Numbered from the stretch's first letter, positions 17,812 to 28,303 are shown. The stretch is DNA of 64,000 nt from Desertimonas sp963732335 (GCA_963732335.1 CAVSZO010000037.1:1-64000); one strand, 5' to 3'. Numbers and translations are program-made. Notes: generated by a model from the letters alone, not told the origin.

Positions 17812-18585
17812 TCATCTTACGACTTCCTCGTTGCTGGGTTGAGCGAAACGCAGCCGCCTGGCGACGACGTCGTCGGCGACGTCGGCGAGCGCTCGGTCGT
17901 TACCGAAGGCGTGCGCCCGCAGCCGGATCAGCGCCGCCCCGACGCCGATGCCGAGTTGGACCGCGATCATGCCGGCAGCCTGGTGGACCTGGTAGCGGAG
18001 GTCGGTTGCCGCGGTGAGCTCGTCGGCGAGCGTCCCGGGAGGCGCGTCGGCTTGGAGGAGGAGGATTGCGCGGGTGGCGACGTCGGCCATGACGAGAGCG
18101 TCGGCATGCTGATCATCGGTCAGCGCTCCCGGCCGGTCGCAGTACAAGCCGAGCGCACCGAGCCGGACAGCGCCGATCCGCAGCGGAAAGGCGAAGATCG
18201 CACGGACGCCTGCCTCGATGGCGGGCGCGGCGAAGGCTAGCCAACGCGGCCTGAGCGGGGCGGCCAGGTCGGGTTCGAGCACCGGCCGGTCGTGGTGGTA
18301 GGCATCCACGCAGGGACCTTCGCCGAGGGTGTACTGCAGCTGCTCGATCAGTTCGCTGACGGTGTGCGAGGTGCACAGCGACCCGTGTGACACCTCATCG
18401 AACATCAGCATGATGCCTGCCCCCGTCACGGCGGTCACCTCAGCGCTCACGGCACAGAGCCGTTGGGATTCTGGGTCGCCCAGCGGGTTGGCGGCGAGCT
18501 GGGTGAGGATGCGCATCCGCCGTTGACTGTCCACCGCTCGTTGCCACCTCCCTCCGTAGCGCTGGGTTACCGAAGTCCGGGGCAA
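17812..18585 (-). CDS. GAF-ANTAR RNA-binding antiterminator, second
   Basis: 257 residues with the same layout as its neighbour: GAF (AVTGAGIMLMFDEVSHGSLC; YTLGEGPCVDAYHHDRPVLE) then ANTAR (TDLRYQVHQAAGMIAVQLGI; ADDVVARRL). The two differ widely in sequence, so the pair is old. ATG 18585 is the outermost start; ATG at MRILTQ (about 18517) gives a tighter GAF N-terminus. The GEGPC motif is shared. Ligand or phosphosignal is unknown. Confidence 0.88.
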   Translation of the reverse strand: MPRTSVTQRYGGRWQRAVDSQRRMRILTQLAANPLGDPESQRLCAVSAEVTAVTGAGIMLMFDEVSHGSLCTSHTVSELIEQLQYTLGEGPCVDAYHHDRPVLEPDLAAPLRPRWLAFAAPAIEAGVRAIFAFPLRIGAVRLGALGLYCDRPGALTDDQHADALVMADVATRAILLLQADAPPGTLADELTAATDLRYQVHQAAGMIAVQLGIGVGAALIRLRAHAFGNDRALADVADDVVARRLRFAQPSNEEVVR

Positions 18586-18848
18586 CAGCGGTCAAACCGC
18601 AGCTCGACCGTACCACCAGGATCCACGACTTTCGCTGGTGGTGTACGATCTTCGCAGTCACGTCGGGCGACGCCGGCGTGCGCCACGGCTCAGGACCTCG
18701 GCCGGACCTTCACCCCTTGGCGGGTCGGCCTGAGGCGTGGCGGACGGCGGAACTTCCGCCCCGCCTCGGGCCCAGTCAGGCGTTGCTCGCCCTGACGCGC
18801 GAAGCTCGGAGCGTCACACAACGCCCATCCGAGCAAGGAGCAGCCACG

Positions 18849-18959
18849 ATGGCTGACAAGTCACTCCCGAAGCACAACTCGAAGAAGGTCGGCAAGTCGC
18901 TCAAGGACAAGCGCATCGCCAAGAAGGCGAAGAAGGCCGACAAGAAGCCGCTGCTGTAG
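18849..18959 (+). CDS. 36-residue Lys-rich basic protein
   Basis: MADKSLPKHNSKKVGKSLKD begins a 36-residue peptide with about 15 lysines and no acidic cluster. AAGGAG at 18835-18840 is 8 bases before ATG 18849, a strong ribosome-binding site that supports translation. Composition suggests nucleic-acid binding or a ribosome-associated role, but I do not recognise a family with confidence. The preceding 263 bases hold no gene I can support. Confidence 0.75.
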   Translation: MADKSLPKHNSKKVGKSLKDKRIAKKAKKADKKPLL

Positions 18960-19009
18960 GCCGCACGGCCTGCCGCGGCCGGCCCAGCGAGACTCAGGCG
19001 CTCAGGCGC

Positions 19010-19483
19010 TCAGGCCGGCTGGTCGGCGGGCTCGGCCGCGTCGAGGGCGTCGACGAGCGTGTTCCACGCCAGCGTGGCGCACTTGATCCGCACGGGGAAC
19101 TTGACCACACCTTGCAAGGCCTCGAGGTCACCGAGCTCGGGGAGCGGCGTGTCGCCATCGCCGTCGTCTCCGGCTGACTCCTCGATCGACATCATTCCCT
19201 TGAACCGGCGCACGAGTGCCCGCACCTCGTCGACCGACCGTCCCTTGATCGCCTGGCTCATCATCGACGCCGAGCTCTGCGAGATCGAGCATCCCTGCCC
19301 GCCGACCTTGACGTCGTCGATCCGGCCGTCGTCGACGAGCAGATAGACGGTGATCTCGTCGCCGCACAGTGGGTTGTGCCCCTGCGCCACCGCCGCCGGC
19401 GGCGCCGGCAGCTCGCCGCGGTTGCGCGGCGAGCGGTAGTGGTCGAGGATGATCTCCCGGTAGAGGTCTTCGAGACCTGGCAT
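19010..19483 (-). CDS. sufU: SufU Fe-S scaffold/zinc sulfurtransferase
   Basis: 157 residues with the three conserved cysteines at 40 (NPLCGD), 65 (GQGCSIS) and 135 (RIKCATLAW) and D42 after the first, which is the zinc-binding SufU arrangement. The insertion between residues 100 and 125 (acidic DDGDGDTPLPE) is typical of Gram-positive SufU rather than IscU. It lies 17 bases after sufS on the same strand and accepts sulfur from it. Confidence 0.93.
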   Translation of the reverse strand: MPGLEDLYREIILDHYRSPRNRGELPAPPAAVAQGHNPLCGDEITVYLLVDDGRIDDVKVGGQGCSISQSSASMMSQAIKGRSVDEVRALVRRFKGMMSIEESAGDDGDGDTPLPELGDLEALQGVVKFPVRIKCATLAWNTLVDALDAAEPADQPA

Positions 19484-19500
19484 TCGTTCCTGCTCCGTTA

Positions 19501-20779
19501 CTAGAAGTCGAAGATGTCCGACGCGCCGTCGAGGGCATCGGCGAGAGCGTCGATGTCGTCGCGGTCGTTGTACAGATACCAGCTCGCCCGCACCGTCGCA
19601 GCAACGTCAAGCACCCGCATCAGCGGCTTGGCGCAGTGGTGACCGGCTCGCACGCACACGTTGCGCTGGTCGAGAACCTGGGAGATGTCGTGCGGGTGCA
19701 GGTCGCGGAAGGCGAAGCTGAGCACGCCGCCGCGCAACGCCGCGTTGCGCGGGCCGTGCACCGTGATGTCGTCGCCGAAGCGATCGATGAGCGTCGTCAT
19801 GGCGTATTCGGTGAGCGCCCGCTCGTGGGTGTGGATGCGCTCCATGCCGACGCCCTGCATGAACTCGACGGCCGCGCCGAAGCCGATCGCCTCGACGATC
19901 GGTGGCGTGCCTGCCTCGAACTTCGCCGGGACCGGGGCCGGTGTGTAGCCGTCGAAGCGCACGTCGGCGATCATGTTGCCGCCGCCGAGGAACGGCGGTG
20001 TGTCGTCGAGCAGCTCGGCGCGGCCCCACAGGGCACCGATTCCCGAAGGTCCGCACATCTTGTGGGCAGAGAAGGCGACGAAGTCTGCGTCCCACGCCTG
20101 CACGTCGGTGACGTTGTGCGGCACGTACTGACAGGCGTCGACGACGGCGAGGGCGCCGGCGGCGTGGGCGGCGGCGGTGAGCTCGGCGACCGGGGTCAGC
20201 GTGCCGAGCACGTTGCTCATCGCCGTGAAGGCGAACACCTTGGCGCCGTCGAGCAGCCGTTCGAGGTTGCCACCGGCGATGTCGAGCTGGCCGTCGGTCG
20301 TGATCGGCAGCCAGCGCAGCTCGATCCCGTGGCGCGCCGCCATGATGTGCCACGGAACCACGTTGGCGTGGTGCTCCATCTCCGTGACGACGACGACGTC
20401 GCCGGCGGCGAGGTGGGCGCCGCCCCACGACTGGGCGACGAGGTTGAGCCCCTCCGTGGCGTTCTTGGTGAACACGATCTCGTCGGCGTCGCGGGCGTTG
20501 ACGAAGCCGGCGACCTTGGCGCGCGCCTGTTCGTAGGCGTCGGTGGCCTCGGCGGCGAGACGGTAGGCGCTGCGGTTGATCGGCGCGTACGACGTCTCCG
20601 TGAACGTCACGCATCGCGTCGATCACGTCCCGCGGCTTCTGCGACGTGTTCGCCGAGTCGAGGTAGTGGATCGGGGCGTCGTCGATCTCCTGCAGCAGCA
20701 GCGGGAAGCTGAGCTTCAGCTCGGCGGCGTCGAGCTCGTCGAACGTGCCGCCGGCGACGACGTCTGTGGTGGTCGTCAC
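19501..20779 (-). CDS. sufS: SufS cysteine desulfurase (one frameshift)
   Basis: PLP-dependent class V aminotransferase fold. The PLP lysine is in FVAFSAHKMCGPSGIGALWG and the persulfide cysteine in VCVRAGHHCAKPL. The N-terminus (LLLQEIDDAPIHYLDSANTS) is in a different frame from the body; the join is near 20605 before FTETSYAPINRSAYR. About 425 residues when rebuilt. GTG 20779 overlaps the sufC stop (GTGA). It releases sulfur from cysteine for the SufU next door. Confidence 0.92.
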
Positions 20780-21555
20780 CGCGCCGCACCCGCAGTCACG
20801 CGGAACGACTCGTATCCGGCGTCTTCGACCCGGTGAACGAGCTCCATCCCCCCCGACTCGACGATGCGACCGTCGATCATCACGTGCACGACGTCAGGGG
20901 TCACTTCGTCGAGCAGGCGCTGATAGTGGGTGATCAGCACGACGCCCATCTCCGGGCGGTCCTGGCGGACGGCGTGGATGCCGCGGGCGACGATCCGCAG
21001 GGCATCGATGTCGAGCCCGGAGTCGGTCTCGTCGAGGATGGCGAGCTGCGGTTCGAGGATCGCCATCTGCATGATCTCGTTGCGCTTCTTCTCGCCGCCG
21101 GAGAACCCCTCGTTGAGGTAGCGGTCGACAAACGACGAATCCATCCCCAGCCGTTCCATCCACTCCATCGCCGCGATGCGCAGCTCGAGCACGGAGAGAT
21201 CGATCCCCTTGCGGGCCGACAGCGCCTGGCGGAGGAACTGGATGACCGAGACCCCGGGGATCTCCTGGGGGTACTGGAAGGCGAGGAACATCCCCGCCTT
21301 GGCTCGCTCGTCCGCCGGCCAGCCAGTCACGTCGTCGCCGTTGAAGGTGATCGTCCCGGACGTCACCTCGTATTCCGGCGAGCCCATCAACGCCGAGGCC
21401 AGCGTGCTCTTGCCGGAGCCGTTGGGTCCCATCACGGCGTGGATCTCGCCGGCCTGGACGGCCAGGTCGAGGCCACGGATGATGTCGGGAAGCAGTCCAT
21501 CCTGGCCGGGCTCGGCCGGGCGGGCCCACAACCCCTCGACGCGGAAGAGGGTCAC
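20776..21555 (-). CDS. sufC: Fe-S assembly ATPase SufC, second paralogue
   Basis: 259 residues with Walker A GPNGSGKST, signature NEGFSGGEKKRNEIMQMAIL and Walker B LAILDETDSGLDIDALRIVA, close to canonical SufC. GTG 21555 is the start. It heads the leftward sufC-sufS-sufU unit with coupled junctions. Having a second SufC 6 kb away next to SufD-Rieske is unusual. This one is nearer the textbook SufC and is probably the main ATPase, but that is inference. Confidence 0.92.
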   Translation of the reverse strand: MTLFRVEGLWARPAEPGQDGLLPDIIRGLDLAVQAGEIHAVMGPNGSGKSTLASALMGSPEYEVTSGTITFNGDDVTGWPADERAKAGMFLAFQYPQEIPGVSVIQFLRQALSARKGIDLSVLELRIAAMEWMERLGMDSSFVDRYLNEGFSGGEKKRNEIMQMAILEPQLAILDETDSGLDIDALRIVARGIHAVRQDRPEMGVVLITHYQRLLDEVTPDVVHVMIDGRIVESGGMELVHRVEDAGYESFRVTAGAAR

Positions 21556-21564
21556 GAGTTAATA

Positions 21565-22725
21565 CTACGCGCGTGTTGCTATTTCCCCGACCGCCGGGAC
21601 GACGACACCGCTCCAGTCGAGGACGTCGATCTGGACGGCACGAAGCTCGGCGGCGACCTGCTCCGGAAGCGTGTCGTTGATGAACGAGCCGAGCGCCGTC
21701 TCGACGCTGGCGCGGACCTTGAGGCGATGCGGGTTGCGGTGGGGTGGGAGGAGCTCGACGTGGAGGTGCCAGTCGGTGCTGCCGGCGCCACAGCGCTCCG
21801 GCGGCGCTTCCTGGACGCACATCATGTACGGCAGCGGGAATCCCCAGAGGCGGTCGTAGCGGCGCACGACGTCGGACAACGCCCGGACGAGGTCGAGGGC
21901 GGCATCGTCGGCGAGGTCGCCGAGCCTGCCGGTGCCGTGCTGACGGGCGCGGACGTGGACCTCCAACGGCCAGCGTGAGGCGAACGGGACGGCGGCGACG
22001 AAGTGGTCGTTGACGTGGATCACCCGGTCGCTGTCGAGGTCCTCGGCGATCAGCCGGCAGCCGAGGCAGTCGCCGTGGACGCGGCGGTGGTGGTCGTGGC
22101 TGGTCAGCTTCGTCGCGGTCACCGGCGGGAGATGGCCGTAGGCGTAGAGCTGGCCGTGGAGGTGCGGCAGTGTGGCGCCGACGTCGCTGCCGTGGTTCTC
22201 GAAGGCCATCACGTAGTCGTGGCCCTCGGCCCACAGCGCCGTGGTGCGCTCGCGCCAGACGGCGACCACGTCGGCGAACTGTTGCAGCGAGAGGTCGGCG
22301 AGGTGCTCGACGTGGTTGGCGGTGTAGACGACCACCAGGCAACGCCCGCGTGACGACCGGACGAGGTCGTTGGCTCCGGCGTTCGGCTCGGGGGCGTGCG
22401 GCGACATCGAGGGGTAGCGGTTCTCGAACACGGCCAGCCCGAACGGACCGGGCAGCTCCGGGCCACCGGGGCACAGCGGGCACGGTGGTGCGCCCTCGCC
22501 GGTGGTCGTCGTGCTCGGGCGCACGTTGCGGGCGGGCGAGACGAGGACCCAGGCGTCGGTGAGCCGGTCGTAGCGGCGGTGCAGCAGCGACGGGTCGTGT
22601 CCCGAGTCGGCCGGTTGGGTGGCCAGCGCCGCCAGTGTGGTGTCGTCGACGTCGCCGTACAGCAGGAACTGCCGGCCGTCCGGGTGGATGACCTCGTGCC
22701 GGTCGAGCACGTGCCGGCCGGTCAT
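21565..22725 (-). CDS. galT: Galactose-1-phosphate uridylyltransferase
   Basis: About 386 residues. Zinc-binding PPCPLCPGG near residue 80 and the catalytic HxHxQ motif in ATLPHLHGQLYAYG are both intact, as is the late zinc/active region TDWHLHVELLPPHRNPHRLK. It transfers UMP from UDP-glucose to galactose-1-phosphate in the Leloir pathway. ATG 22725 (MTGRHV) is preferred; ATG 22752 is in frame. It lies 55 bases after the alpha-galactosidase in the same leftward operon. No galK or galE is in the window. Confidence 0.94.
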   Translation of the reverse strand: MTGRHVLDRHEVIHPDGRQFLLYGDVDDTTLAALATQPADSGHDPSLLHRRYDRLTDAWVLVSPARNVRPSTTTTGEGAPPCPLCPGGPELPGPFGLAVFENRYPSMSPHAPEPNAGANDLVRSSRGRCLVVVYTANHVEHLADLSLQQFADVVAVWRERTTALWAEGHDYVMAFENHGSDVGATLPHLHGQLYAYGHLPPVTATKLTSHDHHRRVHGDCLGCRLIAEDLDSDRVIHVNDHFVAAVPFASRWPLEVHVRARQHGTGRLGDLADDAALDLVRALSDVVRRYDRLWGFPLPYMMCVQEAPPERCGAGSTDWHLHVELLPPHRNPHRLKVRASVETALGSFINDTLPEQVAAELRAVQIDVLDWSGVVVPAVGEIATRA

Positions 22726-22780
22726 CGCCGCCCCCCGCCGCATCTTTCGCACGATTCCAGCACGCTCCAGCGGCGAGAAC

Positions 22781-24950
22781 TCACGCGGACGCTTGTGGAT
22801 TGGCGCGGTCGCGGTCGGTCAGCAGCGCCTCGATCCACAGCAGGGCGACCGACTCCGGGTTGACGGCCGGGAGGCGGACACCGTGGGCGGCGAGCTGGCG
22901 CCCGGTCAACTCCAGCCCGGCCTCGCACCGGCAGCGTGCCACGGGTCAGCCAACCTCCGGCATGCGTGCCCGGAACCGGGAGCAACTCGACGCGGTAACG
23001 GACGTCGGGATCGAGCTCGGGGATGCGCACCGGCCGCGGCAGCAACGCCTGCGCCGTCGTCAGCTGCACGTAGGCGATCAGCGCGCTGCCGCGGTCGGTG
23101 GCGAGCACGCCGTGGACGTAGGCGTGCGGGTCGTCGTGGTCGATGCGCACCACGTCGCCGCCGTGCAGCAGGTCACGGTGGCGCTTGTACAGCTCCACCC
23201 AGGCGGCCAGCTCGGCGAGTTCCTCGTCATCGATCGTCAGCAGGTTCCACTCGATGCCGAAGTGGCCGAACAGCGCCGTCGCCGCCCGGAACGTCAGCGT
23301 GTGGGTGCGACCGGTTGTGTGGGCGGTCGGCGGTCCGACGTGGGCGCCGATCACCTCCGGCGGGATCAGCATCGACGCGTGGCGTTGGATCGTCTGCCGC
23401 TCGAGGGCGTCGTTGCAGTCGCTCGTCCACACCCGCTCTGCCCGCTGCAGGATGCCGAAATCGATGCGCGCCCCACCCGACGAGCAACTCTCGAACTCGA
23501 CATCGGGATGGCGCCGGCGCAGCTCGTCGAGCAGCCGATACAGGGCCAGGGTCTGCTCGTGCGTCCCGGCGCGCCCATCGGCGCCGGTGGCCTGGACGTG
23601 GTCGCGGTTCATGTCCCACTTGACGAACGCAATGTCGTGGTCGCTGAGCAGAGCGTCGAGGCGGGTGAGGATCTCGTCGAAGGCGGCCGGAATGGTGAGG
23701 TCGAGGACGAGTTGGTGGCGACCGAGCACGGGCTCGTAGCCGGGATCGGCGAGCGCCCAGTCCGGATGGGCTCGGTAGAGGTCGCTGTCGGGGTTGACCA
23801 TCTCCGGCTCGACCCAGATGCCGAACTCCATGCCGAGCGACCGCACACGTTCGATCAGCGGCCCCAACCCCTTCGGATGGGCATCGGGGGAGACCCACCA
23901 GTCGCCGAGACCGGCCGTGTCGTCGCGGCGCCCGCCGAACCAGCCGTCGTCGAGCACGAAGCGCTCGACTCCGACGGCCGCGGCACGCTCGGCGAGCCGG
24001 GTGAGCTTGTCGAAGTCGTGATCGAAGTAGACGGCCTCCCACGTGTTCAGCACGACCGGCCGGGGCCGGTCGCGATGCGCTGGCGACGAACGCACCACGG
24101 CGTGGAACTGGCGGCTCGCCGGGCCGAGCCCGGCCGTCGAGTGGACGGCGACCACCGGCGGCGTTGCGAAGCGCCCGCCCGGGGCCAGCACGATCTCCCC
24201 GGGTTGCAGCAGCTCGCCGAGCTGGAGCATCGCCCGCCCGTCGGGAAGGCGCGCCGCGTGCACCCGCGAGTTGCCGCTCCACGCCAGGTGGGCACCCCAC
24301 ACCTCGCCGCCCTGCTCGCCGTATCCAGTAGTTCCGGCAAAGATCACCGGCGGGCTCTCGTGCGACGTGCGGCCGCGCCGGTTCTCGGCGAGGTACGGGC
24401 CGTCGTCGAACGGTCGCCGCCGCGGGTGGAACTCCCGGCACCACCGACCGTGGAACGTCATCAGCTCGGCGACGTGGGCGGGCAGCGCCAGCGTGATCGC
24501 CAAGTCGTCGACCCAATAGTCGTCGTCACCTTCGTTGACCAGTTCGGCGACGACGCTGACGGCGCCGCCGGGAAGGCGCGACACATGGGTGACGAGTCGC
24601 AGCGCGGCGACCTCGTCAGCGGACTCGATGGTGAGGCCGTCGTCGGCCGCCGTGGCCGAGACGGCGACGAACCTCGGCGCCCACGCCCGCCCGCCGGAGC
24701 GGCGCCCACTGAGCCCGGGTCGTCCGGGAAACCCAGAGCCGTGCTCGGGCACGAACGCCACCGGGGCGACGACGTCGAGGCCGCCAGCCGTCGTCGGCAT
24801 CGTCAGGGCGGCGGCAGTCGCCGCCAGCCCGTCGCCACCGATCGGGGCACCCCAGTGCACGAGCACTCCGCCCCCCGCCGCCGGGTCGACGACGAAGCTG
24901 GTGCCGTCGCCACCGAGGTCGACGAGGTCCGCGGTGTCGCCGGCGGGCAT
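22781..24950 (-). CDS. GH36 alpha-galactosidase (one frameshift)
   Basis: About 720 residues of family GH36. The nucleophile motif is AFVKWDMNRD and the acid/base motif ERVWTSDCNDALE; the barrel entrance ERFVLDDGWFGGRRDDTAGL is also clear. The N-terminal beta-supersandwich spans about 1-300. The frame changes near 22930 after TRGTLPVR; the true tail (GVRLPAVNPESVALLWIEAL) stops at 22781. ATG 24950 overlaps the permease TGA. It releases galactose from imported alpha-galactosides such as raffinose or melibiose, feeding galT. Confidence 0.92.
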
Positions 24951-25888
24951 CAGCCCTTGGTCGCGCCGAGCGTCAGCCCGCTGATGAAGTGCTTCTGCAG
25001 GGCGAGGTACACCGCCAGCGTCGGCAGGGCGATCATGATCGAGGCGGCGGCGATGAGGTTGTAGTCGGTGGCGTACTGGCCGTTGAGCACGGCGATCGAC
25101 GACGTGATCGGCCGCTCGGCTCCCTGGTTGAGCAGGTTGGCACCCCAGAAGAAGTCGTTGTACAGCCACGTGAACTCGAGCGTCGCCAGCGCCGCCAGCG
25201 CCGGGCGGGTGAGCGGGAGGATCACGCTGGAAGAACTGCCGCGGCAAGCGAAGCACCGTCGACCACGGCCGCTTCGGAGAGCTCCTTGGGGATCGTCTTC
25301 ATGTAGTTCGACAGCACGAACGTGCAGAACCCGACCTGGAAGGCGACGTGGATGAGGATCACGGCGATCTTCGTACCGAGCAGGTTGCCGGTGTCGGTGT
25401 CGGAGAGGAAGTCGGGCAGCGGGACGCGCTTGTAGATCTGGAACAGCGGCTGGAAGATCACCTGGACGGGCATCAGGTTGCCGGCGGTGAACAGCATGAG
25501 GAAGAAGATGTTGAACCTCCAGCTGTAGCGCGTGCAGGCGAACGCCACGCAGCTGGCGAGGAGCAGGATCAGCACGAGCGCCGGAAGCACGATGAACGCC
25601 GTCTTGAGGAAGTGGCTGCCCATGTCGCCGACATTCCAGGCGTCGCGGTAGTTCTCCAGCGTCAGCGTCTCGGGCAACGAGAAGACGCCGTTGACCTGGG
25701 TGTCCGCCTCGAAGTAGCGGAACGACGAGTACACCGCCGTGCCGATCGGCACCAGCCACCCCAGGGCGAGCACGGTGAGCACGACGTACAGCAGCACACG
25801 CATCGGCTTGATGCCGCCGCTGTCGCGTCGCTCGGACGGCGGCGACGTCGCACCGTCGTGCACCGACCGGAGCGGTGACGACGGCCAT
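24950..25888 (-). CDS. ABC sugar permease, MalG type (frameshifted)
   Basis: The first helix (MRVLLYVVLTVLALGWLVPI), the permease core (FNIFFLMLFTAGNLMPVQVI) and the EAA loop (PKELSEAAVVDGAS) are in one frame; the last third (LEFTWLYNDFFWGANLLNQG to ISGLTLGATKG) is in another, with the join near 25235. ATG 25888 overlaps the upstream stop (TAATG); in that case a second break near 25863 is needed. GTG 25863 is the alternative start. Works with the MalF-type protein upstream. Confidence 0.87.
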   Translation of the reverse strand: MAVVTAPVGARRCDVAAVRATRQRRHQADACAAVRRAHRARPGVAGADRHGGVLVVPLLRGGHPGQRRLLVARDADAGELPRRLECRRHGQPLPQDGVHRASGARADPAPRQLRGVRLHALQLEVQHLLPHAVHRRQPDARPGDLPAAVPDLQARPAARLPLRHRHRQPARYEDRRDPHPRRLPGRVLHVRAVELHEDDPQGALRSGRGRRCFACRGSSSSVILPLTRPALAALATLEFTWLYNDFFWGANLLNQGAERPITSSIAVLNGQYATDYNLIAAASIMIALPTLAVYLALQKHFISGLTLGATKG

Positions 25889-26866
25889 TAATGCAACTCC
25901 TCGCGGAAAGCGTTGCTGACGTACCAGACGACGAACCCGATGCAGAGAACGAACAGCACCATCCCGTAGGCGGAACCGGTGCCCACACGTCCACCGCCCT
26001 CACCGACGAGGCTGGTCGTCACCAGGGTGCCCATCACCTCGGTCCCGCGGGGATCGTTGAGGGCGGCGACGATGTCGTACGCCCGCAGCGCCTCGATGAC
26101 GGTGATCACGGCGACGATCACGTTGATCGGCTTCAGCGACGGGAAGATGACGCGGCGGAACGACTGCCACTCGTTGCAGCCGTCGATCGAGGCCGCTTCC
26201 CGCAGCGAGTTGTCGACCGCCTTCAAGCCGGCGAGGTAGAGCACCATCACGTAGCCGATGTGCCGCCACGCCTGGGCGATCAGCAGGGCGGCGAAGTTGC
26301 GCGACAGGCCGAGCGAGAAGTCGAGCAACGGCAGGTCGATCTCGAAGATCTTCGTCTGGTCGCCGACGAAGTCGATCGGTCCGCCCGGCCAGATCGTGTT
26401 GAGCAGTCCCCGGTCGCGGGAGAACATCACGCTCTTCCACATGAACCCGACGACGGCAAGCGAGAGCACGACGGGGAAGTAGAAGACGCTCTGGTAGAAG
26501 CGGCCGCCGCGCAGGTTCTTGTCGAGGAGATAGGCGAACAACATGCCGATCGCCGAGCAGACGAACAGCCAGAGCAGCAGCACGAAGTTGTTGAACAAGC
26601 GCCGGGAACAGCCGGTTGTCGAAGATCGTGAAGATCTCCCAGTAGTTGCTGAACCCGACGAACTGGATCGCGCGAAAGGGGCGCGAGGTTGTCCCAGCGG
26701 GTGAACGACAGGACGCCGGTGATGATCGCCGGGATCCACACCAACGTGATGTGCAGGAACGCCGGGATCCCGACGAAGATCCACAGCCACATGCGGTCAC
26801 GCCCGGACGACCCGTCGCTTGCGGCCGGCTCGCCGGGCGCGCCGCTGCGGTCATGGCTGTGTTCAA
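25888..26866 (-). CDS. ABC sugar permease, MalF type (frameshifted)
   Basis: Helix 1 (MWLWIFVGIPAFLHITLVWI), the periplasmic loop (AIQFVGFSNYWEIFTIFDNR) and the body (LLDKNLRGGRFYQSVFYFPV; EAA loop NSLREAASIDGCNEWQSFRR) sit in three frames, with joins near 26800, 26680 and 26600. The rebuilt length of about 325 residues is normal. TTG 26866 or ATG 26854 starts the protein right at the binding-protein stop. No ATPase gene accompanies it. Confidence 0.87.
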
Positions 26867-28224
26867 CTCACTCGAACACGTACGTCTGACTTCTGCTCCT
26901 CGACGGTGCTGAGGATCGAGTCGATCTGGCTCGGATCGGAGATGAAGTCGGCGAGCGCCACACCGACGACGTTGGCCGCGAAGTCGGGATCCGTGTCACG
27001 ATCGAGGAACTGGGCGATGAACTGTCGCCGCGCCGACGAACTCCGCCGACTTCTGCTGCAGCGGCGTGTACTCGACGTGTCCGCCTCGGAGTTGGCGGCG
27101 ATGTTCGCCTTGTCGATCTCCATGTACGCCTCGATCGCCTCGACTCCGGCCAGTGCGGTGAGCAGCGCCTTGGCGCCCTCCTCGTTCGTCGGGCTTGGCG
27201 GCCATCATGAACCCGTCGATCGGCGCCTCGACAGCGTCTTGGCCGTACTCCTCGTTGATCGCCGGGAAGGCGAAGAAGTCGATGTCGTCGATGATGTCCT
27301 GCTGCGTCTCCGGGTCGAAGTTGCTGACGATGAACGTGCCGAGCAGCATCATGGCGGTCTCGCCGTTGGCCAGCCCGGTCGCCGCGTCCTGCCACGTGCG
27401 GCCGTTGGCGTCCGGCTGGTAGTAGGGGAGCAGCTCCTCCCAGCTGGCGAACACCTGCTTGACCCGGTCGTCGGTCCAGCTCTCCTGGCCGCCCATCAGC
27501 GAGACGTGGAAGTCGTAGCCGTTGATCCGCATGTTGAGCATGTCGAACATGCCCATCTGCGGCCAGCTGCCGTCGTTGGCGGCGGCGAACGGCGTGACGC
27601 CGTCCGTCTGCATCTGGTCGAGGAGCGCCTTGAACTCGTCCCACGTCGTCGGGATCTCGTAGCCGCCGGCCTCGAAGGCGCTCTTCCGGTAGTGCACCGC
27701 CCACGGGTAGTAGTAGAAGGGCACGAAGTACTGCTTGCCGTCGAGCCCCGTGCAGATGTCGCTTGAAGCCATCGTTGAACCCGGTGAAGCCTTCCCACAC
27801 GTCGGAGATGTCGCCGACCAGACCCTTCGATGGTGAAGGCCCGCAGGCGGTAGCCGGGGAACCAGCACATCACGTCGTCGGGCTGCTGGAGGTAGGTGTT
27901 GAAGTTCTCCTGGATAGGTGTTGTGGTCGACGGTGTTGATCGTGACCGGGACGCCGGTGGCCTCGAGCGCCGCGGCGAGCGCCTGCTTGGGGACCTCGTC
28001 GGAGTAGTTGCTGCCGAACGTCACCGGCTCGCCGGACGAACTGCACCAGTCGCCCGGTGTTGGTGAGCGCCGAGACTCCCGCCGACCCGAGCCCGCCGAG
28101 GAGCGACTCCGGCGCCGAGGGCGGAGCCTGCGCCGGCGAGCAGCTGGCGGCGGTTGAACTGGTTGACCGAGGTGTTCGGGAACTGCGAAGGCGCCGGCGA
28201 GCGACGGGTCGTGGAACGTGCCAT
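26863..28224 (-). CDS. Sugar-binding protein of the galactoside transporter (many frameshifts)
   Basis: ATG 28224 follows a GGGGGA ribosome site. The N-terminus (VNQFNRRQLLAGAGSALGAG) has a twin-arginine followed by a hydrophobic stretch, suggesting Tat or lipoprotein export. The body contains GKQYFVPFYYYPWAVHYRKS, YEIPTTWDEFKALLDQMQTD, LANGETAMMLLGTFIVSNF and AINEEYGQDAVEAPIDGFMM, all typical of family 1 binding proteins. I count at least seven frame changes, the densest in the left half of the window. The length of about 450 residues is normal, so a sequence-quality problem is the simplest reading. Confidence 0.82.
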
Positions 28225-28303
28225 TGATTTTCCCCCAAACAATGTGTGAGCGCTGCTCCGCGCAGCAGGTTCTCGCCCGTCACTCTCCCTCGCCCGGGCG
28301 GCG

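Noticed and set aside
16467..18017. A 516-codon plus-strand frame
   Set aside because: Antisense to the thioesterase and GAF-ANTAR genes, with no recognisable fold.
18960..19009. Short CTCAGGCG repeats as an attachment site
   Set aside because: Three imperfect 8-base units only, with no integrase nearby.
22800..25064. A 754-codon frame on the plus strand
   Set aside because: It is antisense to the alpha-galactosidase, has the Arg/Gly/Glu-rich composition of high-GC shadow frames and no domain.
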